A stretch of DNA of 64,000 nt, taken from contig NZ_CP017147.1 in assembly GCF_001741865.1 (NCBI RefSeq), positions 1,727,001 to 1,791,000 on the forward strand. The letters are read 5' to 3'. The notes beneath the pieces are model-generated. The model searched no databases. It saw only the letters and a program-made list of their open reading frames with translations, and had not been told where the DNA came from. The translations under genes were made by a program, and so were the position numbers. This stretch comes from Bosea vaviloviae (GTDB taxonomy: Bacteria > Pseudomonadota > Alphaproteobacteria > Rhizobiales > Beijerinckiaceae). Shown one piece after another: positions 51,303-63,284 of this stretch. Position 1 is the stretch's first letter; each line of letters starts with the position of its first letter.

Positions 51303-53234
51303 TCAGGCGCTCTTCTTCTTGTCGCCCTTGTCGTCGCTGACGTCCTTGAAGTCGGCGTCGATGACGTCGTCCTTCTTGGCTTCAGCCGCATGCTCTTCGC
51401 CGCCATCGGCCGCCGCGGCGCCCTCCGTCTGGCTTGCCGCATACATGGCTTCGCCCAGCTTCATCGAAGCCTGCATCAGGTCGGTGGTGCGCGCCGAGAT
51501 GGTCTCGGCGTTGTCTTCCGCCAGGGCCGCCTTCAGCGCGTCGAGCGCGGTCTCGATCGCCGTCTTGTCGGCGGCCGTGACCTTCTCGCCATAGTCTTTC
51601 AGCGACTTCTCGGTCGAGTGCACCAGGCTCTCGCCCTGGTTCTTGGCCTCGACCAGCTCGCGACGCTTCTTGTCCTCGCCGGCATTGGCCTCGGCATCCT
51701 TGACCATCTTCTGGATGTCGGCCTCCGACAGGCCGCCAGACGCCTGGATGCGGATCTGCTGCTCCTTGTTGGTGGCCTTGTCCTTCGCCGTCACCGAGAC
51801 GATGCCGTTGGCGTCGATGTCGAAGGTCACCTCGATCTGCGGCATGCCGCGCGGAGACGGGGGGATGCCCATCAGGTCGAACTGGCCGAGCATCTTGTTG
51901 TCGGCCGCCATCTCGCGCTCGCCCTGGAATACCCGGATCGTCACCGCCTGCTGATTGTCCTCGGCAGTGGAGAAGACCTGGCTCTTCTTGGTCGGGATCG
52001 TGGTGTTGCGGTCGATCAGGCGCGTGAACACTCCGCCCAGCGTCTCGATGCCGAGCGAAAGCGGGGTCACGTCGAGCAGGAGCACGTCCTTGACGTCGCC
52101 CTGCAGCACGCCGGCCTGGATCGCGGCGCCGATGGCGACAACCTCGTCCGGGTTGACGCCCTTATGCGGCTCCTTGCCGAAGAACTGCTTCACGACCTCC
52201 TGGACCTTCGGCATGCGGGTCATGCCGCCGACGAGAACGACCTCGTCGATCTGGCCCGCCGAAAGACCGGCATCCTTGAGCGCTTTCTTGCAGGGCTCGA
52301 TGGTGCGCTGGACGAGATCGTCGACCAGGCTCTCGAACTTGGCGCGCGAGAGCTTGATGGCGAGATGCTTCGGCCCGGAAGCGTCGGCCGTGATGTAGGG
52401 CAGGTTGATTTCGGTCTGGGCCGTGGTCGAGAGCTCGATCTTGGCCTTCTCGGCGGCTTCCTTCAGGCGCTGCAGGGCGAGCTTGTCCTTCTTCAGGTCG
52501 ATGCCCTGCTCGCGCTTGAACTCCTCGGCGAGATATTCGACGAGGCGCATGTCGAAATCCTCGCCGCCGAGGAAGGTGTCGCCATTGGTCGACTTCACCT
52601 CGAAGACGCCGTCGCCGATCTCGAGGATCGAGACGTCGAAGGTGCCGCCGCCGAGGTCATAGACCGCGATCGTGCCGGCCGACTTCTTGTCGAGGCCATA
52701 GGCGAGCGCTGCCGCGGTCGGCTCGTTGATGATGCGCAGCACTTCGAGGCCGGCGATGCGGCCGGCATCCTTCGTCGCCTGGCGCTGGGCGTCGTTGAAA
52801 TAGGCCGGGACCGTGATGACGGCCTGGGTGACCGGCTGGCCGAGATAGGCCTCCGCGGTCTCCTTCATCTTGGTCAGCGTGAAAGCCGAGATCTGCGAGG
52901 GCGAATAGTCGGTGCCGTCGGCCTCGACCCAGGCGTCGCCCGCAGCCGCCTTCTTGATCTTGTAGGGGACGAGATGCATGTCCTTCTGCGTCATCGGATC
53001 GTCGAAGGTCCGGCCGATCAGGCGCTTGATCGCGAAGAAGGTGCGCTCGGGGTTGGTGACAGCCTGGCGCTTGGCCGGCTGGCCGACGAGGCGTTCGCCG
53101 TCATCGGTGATGGCCACGATCGACGGCGTGGTGCGGGCACCTTCCGAATTCTCGATGACCTTGGGTGTAGAGCCTTCCATGACCGCGACGCAGGAGTTTG
53201 TCGTGCCGAGGTCGATACCAATAACTTTACCCAT
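51303..53234 (-). CDS. dnaK: Molecular chaperone DnaK (Hsp70)
   Basis: A 643-residue Hsp70. It starts [21 protein letters not shown]. The nucleotide-binding domain (1-385) has [20 protein letters not shown] and [29 protein letters not shown] motifs, and the substrate domain follows with [20 protein letters not shown]. It ends in an acidic tail ([18 protein letters not shown]). The frame open upstream to 53531 is not DnaK. A sigma-32-like promoter lies about 150-180 bases upstream. Confidence 0.98.
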   Translation of the reverse strand: MGKVIGIDLGTTNSCVAVMEGSTPKVIENSEGARTTPSIVAITDDGERLVGQPAKRQAVTNPERTFFAIKRLIGRTFDDPMTQKDMHLVPYKIKKAAAGDAWVEADGTDYSPSQISAFTLTKMKETAEAYLGQPVTQAVITVPAYFNDAQRQATKDAGRIAGLEVLRIINEPTAAALAYGLDKKSAGTIAVYDLGGGTFDVSILEIGDGVFEVKSTNGDTFLGGEDFDMRLVEYLAEEFKREQGIDLKKDKLALQRLKEAAEKAKIELSTTAQTEINLPYITADASGPKHLAIKLSRAKFESLVDDLVQRTIEPCKKALKDAGLSAGQIDEVVLVGGMTRMPKVQEVVKQFFGKEPHKGVNPDEVVAIGAAIQAGVLQGDVKDVLLLDVTPLSLGIETLGGVFTRLIDRNTTIPTKKSQVFSTAEDNQQAVTIRVFQGEREMAADNKMLGQFDLMGIPPSPRGMPQIEVTFDIDANGIVSVTAKDKATNKEQQIRIQASGGLSEADIQKMVKDAEANAGEDKKRRELVEAKNQGESLVHSTEKSLKDYGEKVTAADKTAIETALDALKAALAEDNAETISARTTDLMQASMKLGEAMYAASQTEGAAAADGGEEHAAEAKKDDVIDADFKDVSDDKGDKKKSA

Positions 53235-53382
53235 GGAGGGGATCCCTTTTAAATTGAGCAGATCGCCGGCCCGCGACGCCTGGGCGCCGCCTTCCGGCCC
53301 ATGGACCGGGCCGCCCCCGCCTACTGCGGCGAGCGAAACCGGCATTCCACGTCGAACGGTCGTTAAACCGCCTCTTGGCGGC

Positions 53383-53414
53383 GTATATAGTGAGGGTGTT
53401 CCCGCCCTTGCAAG
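53383..53414 (-). promoter_or_regulatory. Probable sigma-32-type promoter of dnaK
   Basis: Read on the minus strand, CTTGCAAG (53414-53407) is followed after about 14 bases by CACTATATAC (53392-53383). This resembles heat-shock promoters of alphaproteobacteria (CTTG, then a CYTATNT-type -10). It gives a leader of about 140 bases. Confidence 0.55.
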
Positions 53415-53624
53415 ACACGAGAGCCGATTAAGAATCTGGCGCCGTCGCTGTGGCCGGGTGCGGCCGCGATCGGGATCATTCCCAGCCGGTGTTGCGCTTG
53501 TGTCCTTGCGTGCCGGCGCGGCCCCCGTCATTCAAGGCGGAATGCCCAAGCTCTCTTCGGGTTTGCCGAGCCTTCTTTGGACTTGCATGCCTTCGCTCGG
53601 TCGAGTCTTCGCCAGGGTTGTGAC

Positions 53625-54503
53625 GTGAACCGACATCTGCGCCTTGCTTCGAGCCTTGCCCTGCTCGCCCTTGCCGGCGGGACGACGCTCGCTTGCGCCC
53701 AGCCGCTGCAATTGCCCGGCGCGCAGCCACCGAACCAGGCCGGCACCCAACAGTCTGCACCGCCTGCCTCCGGCGGCCCCGCGGCGGCGTCGCGCGCCCA
53801 TGTGATGCCGGCGATCAAGGTCGCGGGCGAGGAGGCGATCATTGGCCGGCCGCTCAGGCGCAATGGCGGCTTCGGCGAGGCGGTCTTCGACAAGACCGCG
53901 GCGGGCTACGGGCTGAAACTCAAGGCCGAGGGGTTCCAGGCCAGCAATCTGGTCGAGCCCTGTGCGATCTCGTTCGGCGATGCGCCGGTGCCGCTGACAG
54001 CGCTGGGACGACCCGCCGGCGTCCCGCGCTATAAGCTCGAGGCCCCGATCTGCCCCATCGTCTTCGACGTACTTGATGGCGCTTTCCTCGTGGTTGAACC
54101 AGCGCAGCCCTGCGTCGTCGAGGCCGCTGCCTGTCGGATCGATCCGCGCGGCCTGTGGGGGCCGGATTCGCGCACGCTCGTCTCGCGCGCCAAGGAGATC
54201 GAATCCGCGCGCGGCACGGCTGAAAGAGCGGTGCGCGAGGGCTATCGGGTGCTCGGCGCCAAAGGCGATGCGTCCGACCAGCGCGCCATCGCGCGCGAAC
54301 AGGCGAGCTTCTCGGCCGAGCGCGAACTGACCTGCCGCGACTTCCAGCGCGAGGGCTCGCTCGGCTTCTGCGGCGCGCGCATGACCGAGGCGCGGGCGGC
54401 ATCGATCCGGGCGCGTCTCGGCATCACCAGCGAGCCGAAGCCCGCCGCCAAGCCCAAGCCGCGTCCGAAGCCGGTCCCGCTGCCGCTCACGCCGACGCAG
54501 TAA
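53625..54503 (+). CDS. Secreted protein of unknown function with Pro/Lys-rich tail (292 aa)
   Basis: GTG 53625 opens directly on a signal peptide (NRHLRLASSLALLALAGGTTLACA) and is preferred over earlier starts. The mature protein has a Gln/Pro/Ala-rich linker and a middle domain with paired Cys (EPCAISFG, APICPIVFDV, QPCVVEAAACRIDPRGLWG). A helical part with CRDFQREGSLGFCGARM follows, then a KPKPRPKP tail. The last Cys pair loosely recalls lysozyme-inhibitor LprI/DUF1311 proteins. No firm family. Confidence 0.75.
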   Translation: MNRHLRLASSLALLALAGGTTLACAQPLQLPGAQPPNQAGTQQSAPPASGGPAAASRAHVMPAIKVAGEEAIIGRPLRRNGGFGEAVFDKTAAGYGLKLKAEGFQASNLVEPCAISFGDAPVPLTALGRPAGVPRYKLEAPICPIVFDVLDGAFLVVEPAQPCVVEAAACRIDPRGLWGPDSRTLVSRAKEIESARGTAERAVREGYRVLGAKGDASDQRAIAREQASFSAERELTCRDFQREGSLGFCGARMTEARAASIRARLGITSEPKPAAKPKPRPKPVPLPLTPTQ

Positions 54504-54527
54504 GTCTCGACGGAATTTTCATCCCTG

Positions 54528-54573
54528 CGTCATCCCGGACGAGCCGTGTAGCGGCTTAGATCCGGGGTGACGG
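54528..54573. repeat. Short palindromic repeat (family A)
   Basis: CGTCATCCCGGA (54528-54539) and TCCGGGGTGACGG (54561-54573) flank AGCCGTGTAGCGGCT. It lies between the convergent secreted-protein gene and thiE. Confidence 0.7.
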
Positions 54574-54583
54574 GCGTATGTGG

Positions 54584-55234
54584 TCAGCGAGGCGGGCTCA
54601 CTCCCATTGCGGCCCGCAATGCCCGCGTCGCGCCCTCGACATCGTCGGCCCCGAACATCGCGCCGATCACGGCGACCCCGTCCGCACCGGCGGCCATCAC
54701 CGAGGCGGCATTGCTCGCATTGATGCCGGCGATCGCTCCGACCGGGAGTAAACCCAGCGCTTCGGCTGCCTGCCGCCGCAGCGCAGCGTAGCCGTCGAGG
54801 CCGAGCGGGATGTCGGCATCGTCCTTGTGCTGCGTGGCGAAGACCGGGCCGACGCAGGCATAATCGATGCGCGCGGAGGCGAGGTAGGGCAATTCCGCCG
54901 CTTCTCCCAGCGTCGCGCCGATGATCGCGTTCTCGCCGAGCAGGCGGCGGGCGTCGGCAAGCTCCATATCGTCGGCGCCCAGATGCACGCCTTCCGCGCC
55001 GGCCGCCAAAGCGACATCGACGCGGTCGTTGATCAAGAGCGGCACGCCGGTGCCGGCGAGTGCCGCATGGATCGCTCGGGCCTCCCGCACCATCTCGCGC
55101 GTCGAGGCCTCCTTGGCGCGGTACTGGATCAGCGTCGCGCCGCCTTTGGCCGCCGCCCGGGCGAGCTCGGCGAGCGAACGGCCTCTGGCGATCTGCGGAT
55201 CGACCAGACCGTAGAGCAGGATATCGAGCGTCAT
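54584..55234 (-). CDS. thiE: Thiamine-phosphate synthase ThiE
   Basis: A 216-residue TIM-barrel enzyme that joins hydroxymethylpyrimidine diphosphate and thiazole phosphate. TLIQYRAKEASTREM (diphosphate contacts), LLINDRVDVALAAGAEGVHLGADDM (the GVHLGxxD motif near 83) and CVGPVFATQHK near 135 are diagnostic. It is the third gene of a thiC-thiM-thiE block, separated from thiM by a composite repeat of about 180 bases. Confidence 0.95.
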   Translation of the reverse strand: MTLDILLYGLVDPQIARGRSLAELARAAAKGGATLIQYRAKEASTREMVREARAIHAALAGTGVPLLINDRVDVALAAGAEGVHLGADDMELADARRLLGENAIIGATLGEAAELPYLASARIDYACVGPVFATQHKDDADIPLGLDGYAALRRQAAEALGLLPVGAIAGINASNAASVMAAGADGVAVIGAMFGADDVEGATRALRAAMGVSPPR

Positions 55235-55248
55235 TGGTTTACCCTCTC

Positions 55249-55430
55249 CGTCATTGCGAGCGTAGCGAAGCAATCCAGAAGGGCTCGCTCGACGGCCCTA
55301 CAGCCTCAGACCGAATATCGGATTCGGTCCGAGGCTGTAGGGCTTTGATCTTGCATCGGCTTGTCCCGAAAACCGGTTCCCACTTTTCGGGCCGATGCTC
55401 TGGATTGCTTCGCTACGCGCGCAATGACGA
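55249..55430. repeat. Composite of three palindromic repeats between thiM and thiE
   Basis: Outer arms at 55249-55277 and 55401-55430 (CGTCATTGCGAGC... and its complement) enclose two further palindromes side by side. A pair of about 20-base arms around ATC lies at 55297-55342 (CCTACAGCCTCAGACCG...), and a family B element lies at 55353-55399. This suggests insertion of repeats into a repeat. Confidence 0.85.
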
Positions 55431-55440
55431 TGTTTCGTCT

Positions 55441-58178
<2,738 letters not shown>

Positions 58179-58197
58179 TTATGCGCAAGCCGCGTTC

Positions 58198-58284
<87 letters not shown>

Positions 58285-58470
58285 GCTGGGAAGTTAGGCG
58301 CGATGACGTCGGTGCGCAACCGGCAAACAGCGCCCGGCTCGCATGACGTCATTGCCATGTGTTCAGCGCCTCGTTGATTGCGGCGGCGCTTCGGCGCGAC
58401 GACGGCTGCGACGGATCGCGCGGAGCTATCTTCGGAAGCGACGCATTCCGGTGATGCGCTCTGTTGCGGG

Positions 58471-60390
58471 TCAGGCGCTCCTGGCGCGCGGCCAGGGCAG
58501 CACTCGTCCCGACATGACCATGCGATCGCGCCCGCCGTCCTTGGCGGAATAAAGCGCCCGATCCGCTGCTCCAACCAACGAGGCGCAGTCTGTCGTTGCA
58601 TTGGAGTTCGGCCAGACAGTCGCGCCGCCAAGGCTCGCCGTGACGAGCCCGGACGGAGGGTTCGACCCGTGCGGAATCTGGATGTCGCGAAGCGCATCGC
58701 AGAATCTCATGCCGACCACCTCGCAGCCTTCGGCATCCGTACCGGGCAAGAGGAGTGCGAACTCTTCCCCGCCATAGCGCGAGGCCAGGTCGCCCGGGCG
58801 TCGTGTTTGCGCGGCCAGCACGGCGGCCACAGCACGCAGGCAGCCATCTCCAGCCGGATGTCCGTAACGATCGTTGAACTTCTTGAAATGGTCGATATCG
58901 ATCATCAGCACGGAAAGGGCGGTGCCCTCTCGCGAGGCCCGCGCCCATTCCTGCTCCAGCCGCTCGTCGAAACATCGGCGATTGGCGAGCCCCGTCAGCC
59001 CGTCCAAGGTCGCCAGCGCCGCGAGTTTGTCTTCGAGATCCTTGTGCTCGGTCATATCGCGCGAGATCGCCACGACGCCATTGATCGTGCCGCTATCGGA
59101 TCTTGTCACGCGCAAGGTCGTCTCGATCCAGATCTCGGTCTTCTCCCGGTGGCGCGTGCGATAGATGATCCTGGCTTCCTCGACCTCGCCGCGCTTCAAC
59201 GCAGCAACCACCTGTGCGACCCGGGGCAAGTCCTCCGGGTTGACGCCGGCCAGGGCCGGCGTTCCGACCAGTTGCGTGGGGTCCCAGCCCAGAACGCTCG
59301 CGGAGGAGGGGGAAGCGTAGAGAATCCGCTCGTCGAAATCGATCCGGGTGACCATGTCGCTGGATGCTTCCGCGAGCAGACGGAAATCGGCCTCCTTGGC
59401 GATCAGCGCTGCCGCCATACGCTGGCGCTCATAGAGCTGACGCACGAGATACAGGCCGATGACGCCAATCACCAATGTCAAAGCCAGCACGAAGGCCGTC
59501 CGGACCATGGCGGTCTGGCGCCAGCGCACCAGAACATCGTCCTGGGCTTCCGTCGCCAGCACCAGCAGCGGATATCGCTCGCTGAACCTGAAGGAACTCA
59601 AACGTTGCAGCCCATCCAGCGGTGATTTGAAATAATAGACGCTGGCGGCGGGCCGGGACATCCTGTCCCTGATCAGAGGTGTCGCCGACATGTCTCGTCC
59701 GACATAGGTGCCGTTATCGACGCTGCGCGCAAGCAGAATGCCGTCGGCGCTGAGCAGCGTAATTGCCCCGTTGGGGCCGAGGTCGAACTGGCGATAGAAC
59801 TGCGAGAAATATCCGGCGTCGATCGTCGCCAGGACCACACCGGCGAAAGCGCCATCGGGATGGTCGAGGCGCCGGGACACCGTGATGATCCACTGACCAC
59901 CGACCCGGCTTTGAACGGGCGGGCCCAGATGGATGCGGCGATCGTCCACAGCGCGATGATGCTGGAAATATGCGCGGTCGCTGTTGTTGAGGCCAGAGAA
60001 GTCGACTTTCTCCGTGGTGGCCAGCCAGCGGCCCGTTTCGTCGTAGACGAAGAGGCCGCGGATTCGCCCTAGCGTCGGTTTGCGAAGGTCGAGAACATTC
60101 TGAACTGTCGCGATTGCGGCGGGACCCGTGCCGTTTGCCTCCAGTCTGCTGGCCAAACCGAAAAGCACTGCATCGGCGAGTTCGATGGTGTCCTCCGCGT
60201 GCTGTGTCAGCGAGCGCGCGAGATTGACCATGTCGATTTCGGCGTTCTTCAGATCGGCTTCCCGGGTGGCCCATTCGCGCCATCCGCTCAGGGCGAGAAT
60301 GGCGATGCAGACCATCGTGACGAATGTAGCGGTCCAGAATGGCAGGCGCGGCAGGCTCTCGGCGTGACCATTGATGCGACTCGCCTTCAT
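58471..60390 (-). CDS. Diguanylate cyclase with Cache-like sensor, PAS and GGDEF domains
   Basis: A 639-residue membrane protein. It has a first membrane helix near 17-40 (FWTATFVTMVCIAILALSGW), a periplasmic double-Cache-like sensor to about 285 and a second helix (TAFVLALTLVIGVIGLYLV). A PAS domain near 335-450 (ASSDMVTRIDFDERILYASP) and a GGDEF domain with RYGGEEFALLLPGT near 575 follow. The inhibitory site RxxD (RPGD) lies five residues before GGEEF, so product inhibition is likely. It makes cyclic di-GMP. ATG 60390 has GAAGGAA before it. Confidence 0.95.
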   Translation of the reverse strand: MKASRINGHAESLPRLPFWTATFVTMVCIAILALSGWREWATREADLKNAEIDMVNLARSLTQHAEDTIELADAVLFGLASRLEANGTGPAAIATVQNVLDLRKPTLGRIRGLFVYDETGRWLATTEKVDFSGLNNSDRAYFQHHRAVDDRRIHLGPPVQSRVGGQWIITVSRRLDHPDGAFAGVVLATIDAGYFSQFYRQFDLGPNGAITLLSADGILLARSVDNGTYVGRDMSATPLIRDRMSRPAASVYYFKSPLDGLQRLSSFRFSERYPLLVLATEAQDDVLVRWRQTAMVRTAFVLALTLVIGVIGLYLVRQLYERQRMAAALIAKEADFRLLAEASSDMVTRIDFDERILYASPSSASVLGWDPTQLVGTPALAGVNPEDLPRVAQVVAALKRGEVEEARIIYRTRHREKTEIWIETTLRVTRSDSGTINGVVAISRDMTEHKDLEDKLAALATLDGLTGLANRRCFDERLEQEWARASREGTALSVLMIDIDHFKKFNDRYGHPAGDGCLRAVAAVLAAQTRRPGDLASRYGGEEFALLLPGTDAEGCEVVGMRFCDALRDIQIPHGSNPPSGLVTASLGGATVWPNSNATTDCASLVGAADRALYSAKDGGRDRMVMSGRVLPWPRARSA

Positions 60391-60587
60391 GGCCGTTCCT
60401 TCGAAGCGGAGCTTCACATCGCGGGCGTAATCCTCACATCGCAGTCTTAATAAAACTTAACGCCAGTGAGCCTCTCCCGATGCCGCCTCGGCCGGCTGCG
60501 CGTCCCGCGGAGTGTCGTTCACCGGGCTGCATGCCGGCGGCCGGTATCGCTGCGTGGGCGCGGATCGTCGTGCTCTACGCCATGACG

Positions 60588-60632
60588 CAGGAGCTCAGGA
60601 GGCAGGAGCTCAGGAGGTAGGAGTTCAGGCGG
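60588..60632 (+). repeat. Three 15-base tandem repeats at the end of a small gene
   Basis: CAGGAGCTCAGGAGG is repeated exactly at 60588 and 60603, with a third diverged unit TAGGAGTTCAGGCGG at 60618. The last unit covers the stop codon of the YjfB-like gene. Confidence 0.85.
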
Positions 60633-60825
60633 TGATGTCGACGGTCTGGCCCTGTCCGGCCGGGAGGGCGGCCTTCGCCTGGGCCGCACCCTGCTGCAGC
60701 AGGTCGGCCATGGCCTGATCGGCATCGGCCTGCTGCTTGACCATCGCGGTCTGGATCGTCTGGCGCGTGGCCGCAGCCTGGCTTGCGGCGAGGCTCTGCG
60801 CGATGGCAATCGATGAATCGCTCAT
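60625..60825 (-). CDS. YjfB-like putative motility protein (66 aa)
   Basis: A 66-residue protein predicted to be mostly helical. SSIAIAQSLAASQAAATRQTIQTAMVKQQADADQAMADLLQ has the shape of the YjfB_motility family (small proteins with an S/A-rich first helix and a conserved M-K). AGGAGA precedes ATG 60825. Function is unknown even in the named family. Assignment is by general resemblance. Confidence 0.7.
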   Translation of the reverse strand: MSDSSIAIAQSLAASQAAATRQTIQTAMVKQQADADQAMADLLQQGAAQAKAALPAGQGQTVDITA

Positions 60826-60847
60826 GGTCGGTCTCCTCTCAATTAGA

Positions 60848-60891
60848 GCGCTTTCAAGCGAAGTGGACACCGGTTCGCGTGAAGAAAGCGC
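60848..60891. repeat. Family B palindromic repeat
   Basis: GCGCTTTC and GAAAGCGC arms around AAGCGAAGTGGACACCGGTTCGCG. A second dyad, GAGTGCAATGG...AATTGCTCT, follows to about 60950. Confidence 0.8.
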
Positions 60892-61049
60892 ATCAAAACA
60901 AAGGGCGAGTGCAATGGAACGATCCTGTCGGATCGAAAATTGCTCTAGCGCTAGACCAGAAGAGCTAGACCACAGACCTTGCCGCTTCATGAAAGCGATG
61001 CGGCGAAAGCGAACCGGCGCGGCAGCGAGCCGCCGCGCCGGCATCGTCT

Positions 61050-63167
61050 TCAGCGCCCGCTCTGCCCGGCCAGCAGCGGCGTGATCCGCCGCAGCGTCAC
61101 GCGCCGGTTTTCGCGCGAGGGCTCCTGCGTCGCGACCTTGAGATATTGCTCGCCATAGCCCTGGGTCGTCAGGTTCTCAGCCGGCACGCCGAAGTCGCGG
61201 GTCAGGATTTCTGCGACCGATTGAGCGCGACGGTCCGACAAGGACAGATTGTCGATGTCGGCGCCGACGGCGTCGGTATGCCCCTCGACCAGGAAGACCT
61301 CGTTGGGCGAGCTCTGCAGCCCCTGCCGGATCGACTGGGCGATGGTGGCGAGCCGTTGCGCCTGGTCCGGCACGATGGTCCAGGAGCCCGTCTCGAAGGT
61401 CACCGTATCGATGTCGACGCTGCGCATCCGCGCCCGCAGATCGGGCGAATAGCGCACCTCGTCGAGCGTGTAGCGGCGCGGGATCGCCGCGATCGGCGGG
61501 GCCATGATCGTCTCGTAGATCAAACGCTCATCGGCCCGCTCAGCATCGACGATATAGCGCTCGCGCGGCATCGGCAGCGGTGGCGGCGGCAGCACGACGA
61601 TCTCGTCCGAGAAGCGGTCATTGGGCCGGTCGCGGCGGGTGTTGTCGATGATCACGTACTCCTGGCCGTTGCGGTCGAGCCGCGTGCGGCGGATCAGGCG
61701 GCCATCCTGGTCGGTGATCGTGACGATGCGCGTGCCGTCGGGCCGCTCGAAGACGTTGCGGTTCTCGTCGCCCAGGCGCTCGGTTCGGCCCTGGAAACCG
61801 AGATCGCGGAAGGCTTGCGTCTCGTCGCGGCGGATGATGACACGGTCGTCGTCGCGAATGATCGTGCGGCCGGGCTCGCGGATGATCGTGACGTCGCCGT
61901 CACGACGTTCCTCGCGCCGGCTGCGGACATCGTCGAAACGCTCCGCGCCCTGCGTCGCCATGATGCCGCCAATCACGCCGGCGCCAAGGCCGATCGCGGC
62001 TGCGCCGCCAAGCCCGATGCCGCCACGCCGGCCTTGCCGGTCAGGCGCTGGCGGTTGGCCGGGAGCACCAGCGGGGGGCTGGCCTGCTGGCGGAGGCGCA
62101 AGAGTTTGTCCGGGCTGGGGCTGGGCGGAAGGCGGCGGGGGAGTTCCCGGGCCGCGCCCGCCTGGAGCGGGAGCCGTAGGGGCTGCAGCTGGCGGAGGCG
62201 CAAGAGTCTGTCCGGGCTGAGTCTGTCCAGGCTGGGTCTGCCCCGGCTGCGGCTGGGCGGCAGGTGGCGGCAGGGGCGTTCCCGGACTGCGCCCGCTCGG
62301 AGCAGGAGCCGTCGGAGCGGTCGCTGGCGGAAGCGTCTGCGGTGCGGCCGCGGGCGGCGGCACGGGCGTCGGACGGGTTGCTGGCGCCTGGCCCGGAGCC
62401 GCTGCCGGCGGAGCGGCTTGCGGCTGGCCCGGCGGCTGTGGCGGGCGCGGGACGGCCGGAGCCGTGGGCGTGGGCGTTCCCGGCGTCGAGGGCGCTACTG
62501 CCGGCGGAACCGGAGCAGGGCGGGGCGCTGCCGGCGCGGCGTTCGGGGCCGGTGCAGGCTGAGCGGCGGGCGGGGCACCCGGCGTGCGGCCGGCCGGAGG
62601 CGGCGGCGCGAGAGGGGCAGGCGCGGGCGTCGGCCGTGCGGCTGGCGGCTGGCCGGGCAGGGGTTGCGGCCGCGCCGCTGGCGGGCGGCCGGGTTCGCCC
62701 GGGGCGGGAGCCATGATCGGCGGGACGGGGCGCGGCATCGATGGCTCGCGGGGCGGCTCGGCGCGCGGAGCGGGCGCGGGCGGAACCGGACGTGCCGCCG
62801 GCGGCTCGGCCCGGGGCTGGGGCCGGGGTTCTGGCGCGGCGGTCGGCGGAGCCGGAGCGGGACGGGGCGCAGCCGGAGTCGCTGGCGCGGCGTTCGGGGC
62901 TGGCGGAGCAGCAGGGCGCTGTATCGCCGGTGGCGCGCCTGGTGCGGGGCGGGCCGCGGGCGGGCGCTCGCCTCCCGGCTGCTGTCCTGGCGGCCGGGGC
63001 CGGCCTGGCCGGCCGGGTTCGTCCTCGCTGGGAGCGGGGGCGGGCGCTTGCGCCAGCAGCAGGACATTCTGAGCGGAGGGAGCGGCGAAGCCGCCCTGCG
63101 ACAAGGTGATCGCAGGCAGCATGGTTCCAATCAGGAGCCAGTTCTTGGTGCGCGTCATGAAATCCAT
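61050..63167 (-). CDS. OmpA-family protein with long Pro/Ala-rich region
   Basis: About 705 residues. A signal peptide (NWLLIGTMLPAITLSQGGFA) is followed by roughly 330 residues of Pro/Ala/Gly/Gln low complexity with repeats of QPQPGQT and LAPPPA. A Gly-rich hydrophobic segment follows (GIGLGGAAAIGLGAGVIGGIMA), then a charged Arg/Asp region with DGDVTIIREPGRTIIRDDD. The last 120 residues are an OmpA peptidoglycan-binding domain (EGHTDAVGADIDNLSLSDRRAQSVAEIL, ending ENRRVTLRRI). It probably bridges the outer envelope and peptidoglycan. The start is 63167 or 63158. Confidence 0.9.
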   Translation of the reverse strand: MDFMTRTKNWLLIGTMLPAITLSQGGFAAPSAQNVLLLAQAPAPAPSEDEPGRPGRPRPPGQQPGGERPPAARPAPGAPPAIQRPAAPPAPNAAPATPAAPRPAPAPPTAAPEPRPQPRAEPPAARPVPPAPAPRAEPPREPSMPRPVPPIMAPAPGEPGRPPAARPQPLPGQPPAARPTPAPAPLAPPPPAGRTPGAPPAAQPAPAPNAAPAAPRPAPVPPAVAPSTPGTPTPTAPAVPRPPQPPGQPQAAPPAAAPGQAPATRPTPVPPPAAAPQTLPPATAPTAPAPSGRSPGTPLPPPAAQPQPGQTQPGQTQPGQTLAPPPAAAPTAPAPGGRGPGTPPPPSAQPQPGQTLAPPPAGQPPAGAPGQPPAPDRQGRRGGIGLGGAAAIGLGAGVIGGIMATQGAERFDDVRSRREERRDGDVTIIREPGRTIIRDDDRVIIRRDETQAFRDLGFQGRTERLGDENRNVFERPDGTRIVTITDQDGRLIRRTRLDRNGQEYVIIDNTRRDRPNDRFSDEIVVLPPPPLPMPRERYIVDAERADERLIYETIMAPPIAAIPRRYTLDEVRYSPDLRARMRSVDIDTVTFETGSWTIVPDQAQRLATIAQSIRQGLQSSPNEVFLVEGHTDAVGADIDNLSLSDRRAQSVAEILTRDFGVPAENLTTQGYGEQYLKVATQEPSRENRRVTLRRITPLLAGQSGR

Positions 63168-63284
63168 TTCCGTTTCAGAGACGGGCATCAACGCGTTTGC
63201 GCGCTGAACCCCCGATGAAGCGAAAACGGCCGAAATCGGGCAGAGTTCCGTCCCGCCCGGTCTTGCCGGGCGGGACGGCGCGAT

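Noticed and set aside
61146..63218. 690-codon plus-strand frame opposite the OmpA-family gene
   Set aside because: It arises from the repeated Pro/Ala codons read in reverse (Arg/Gly runs); the minus strand carries a signal peptide and an OmpA domain.
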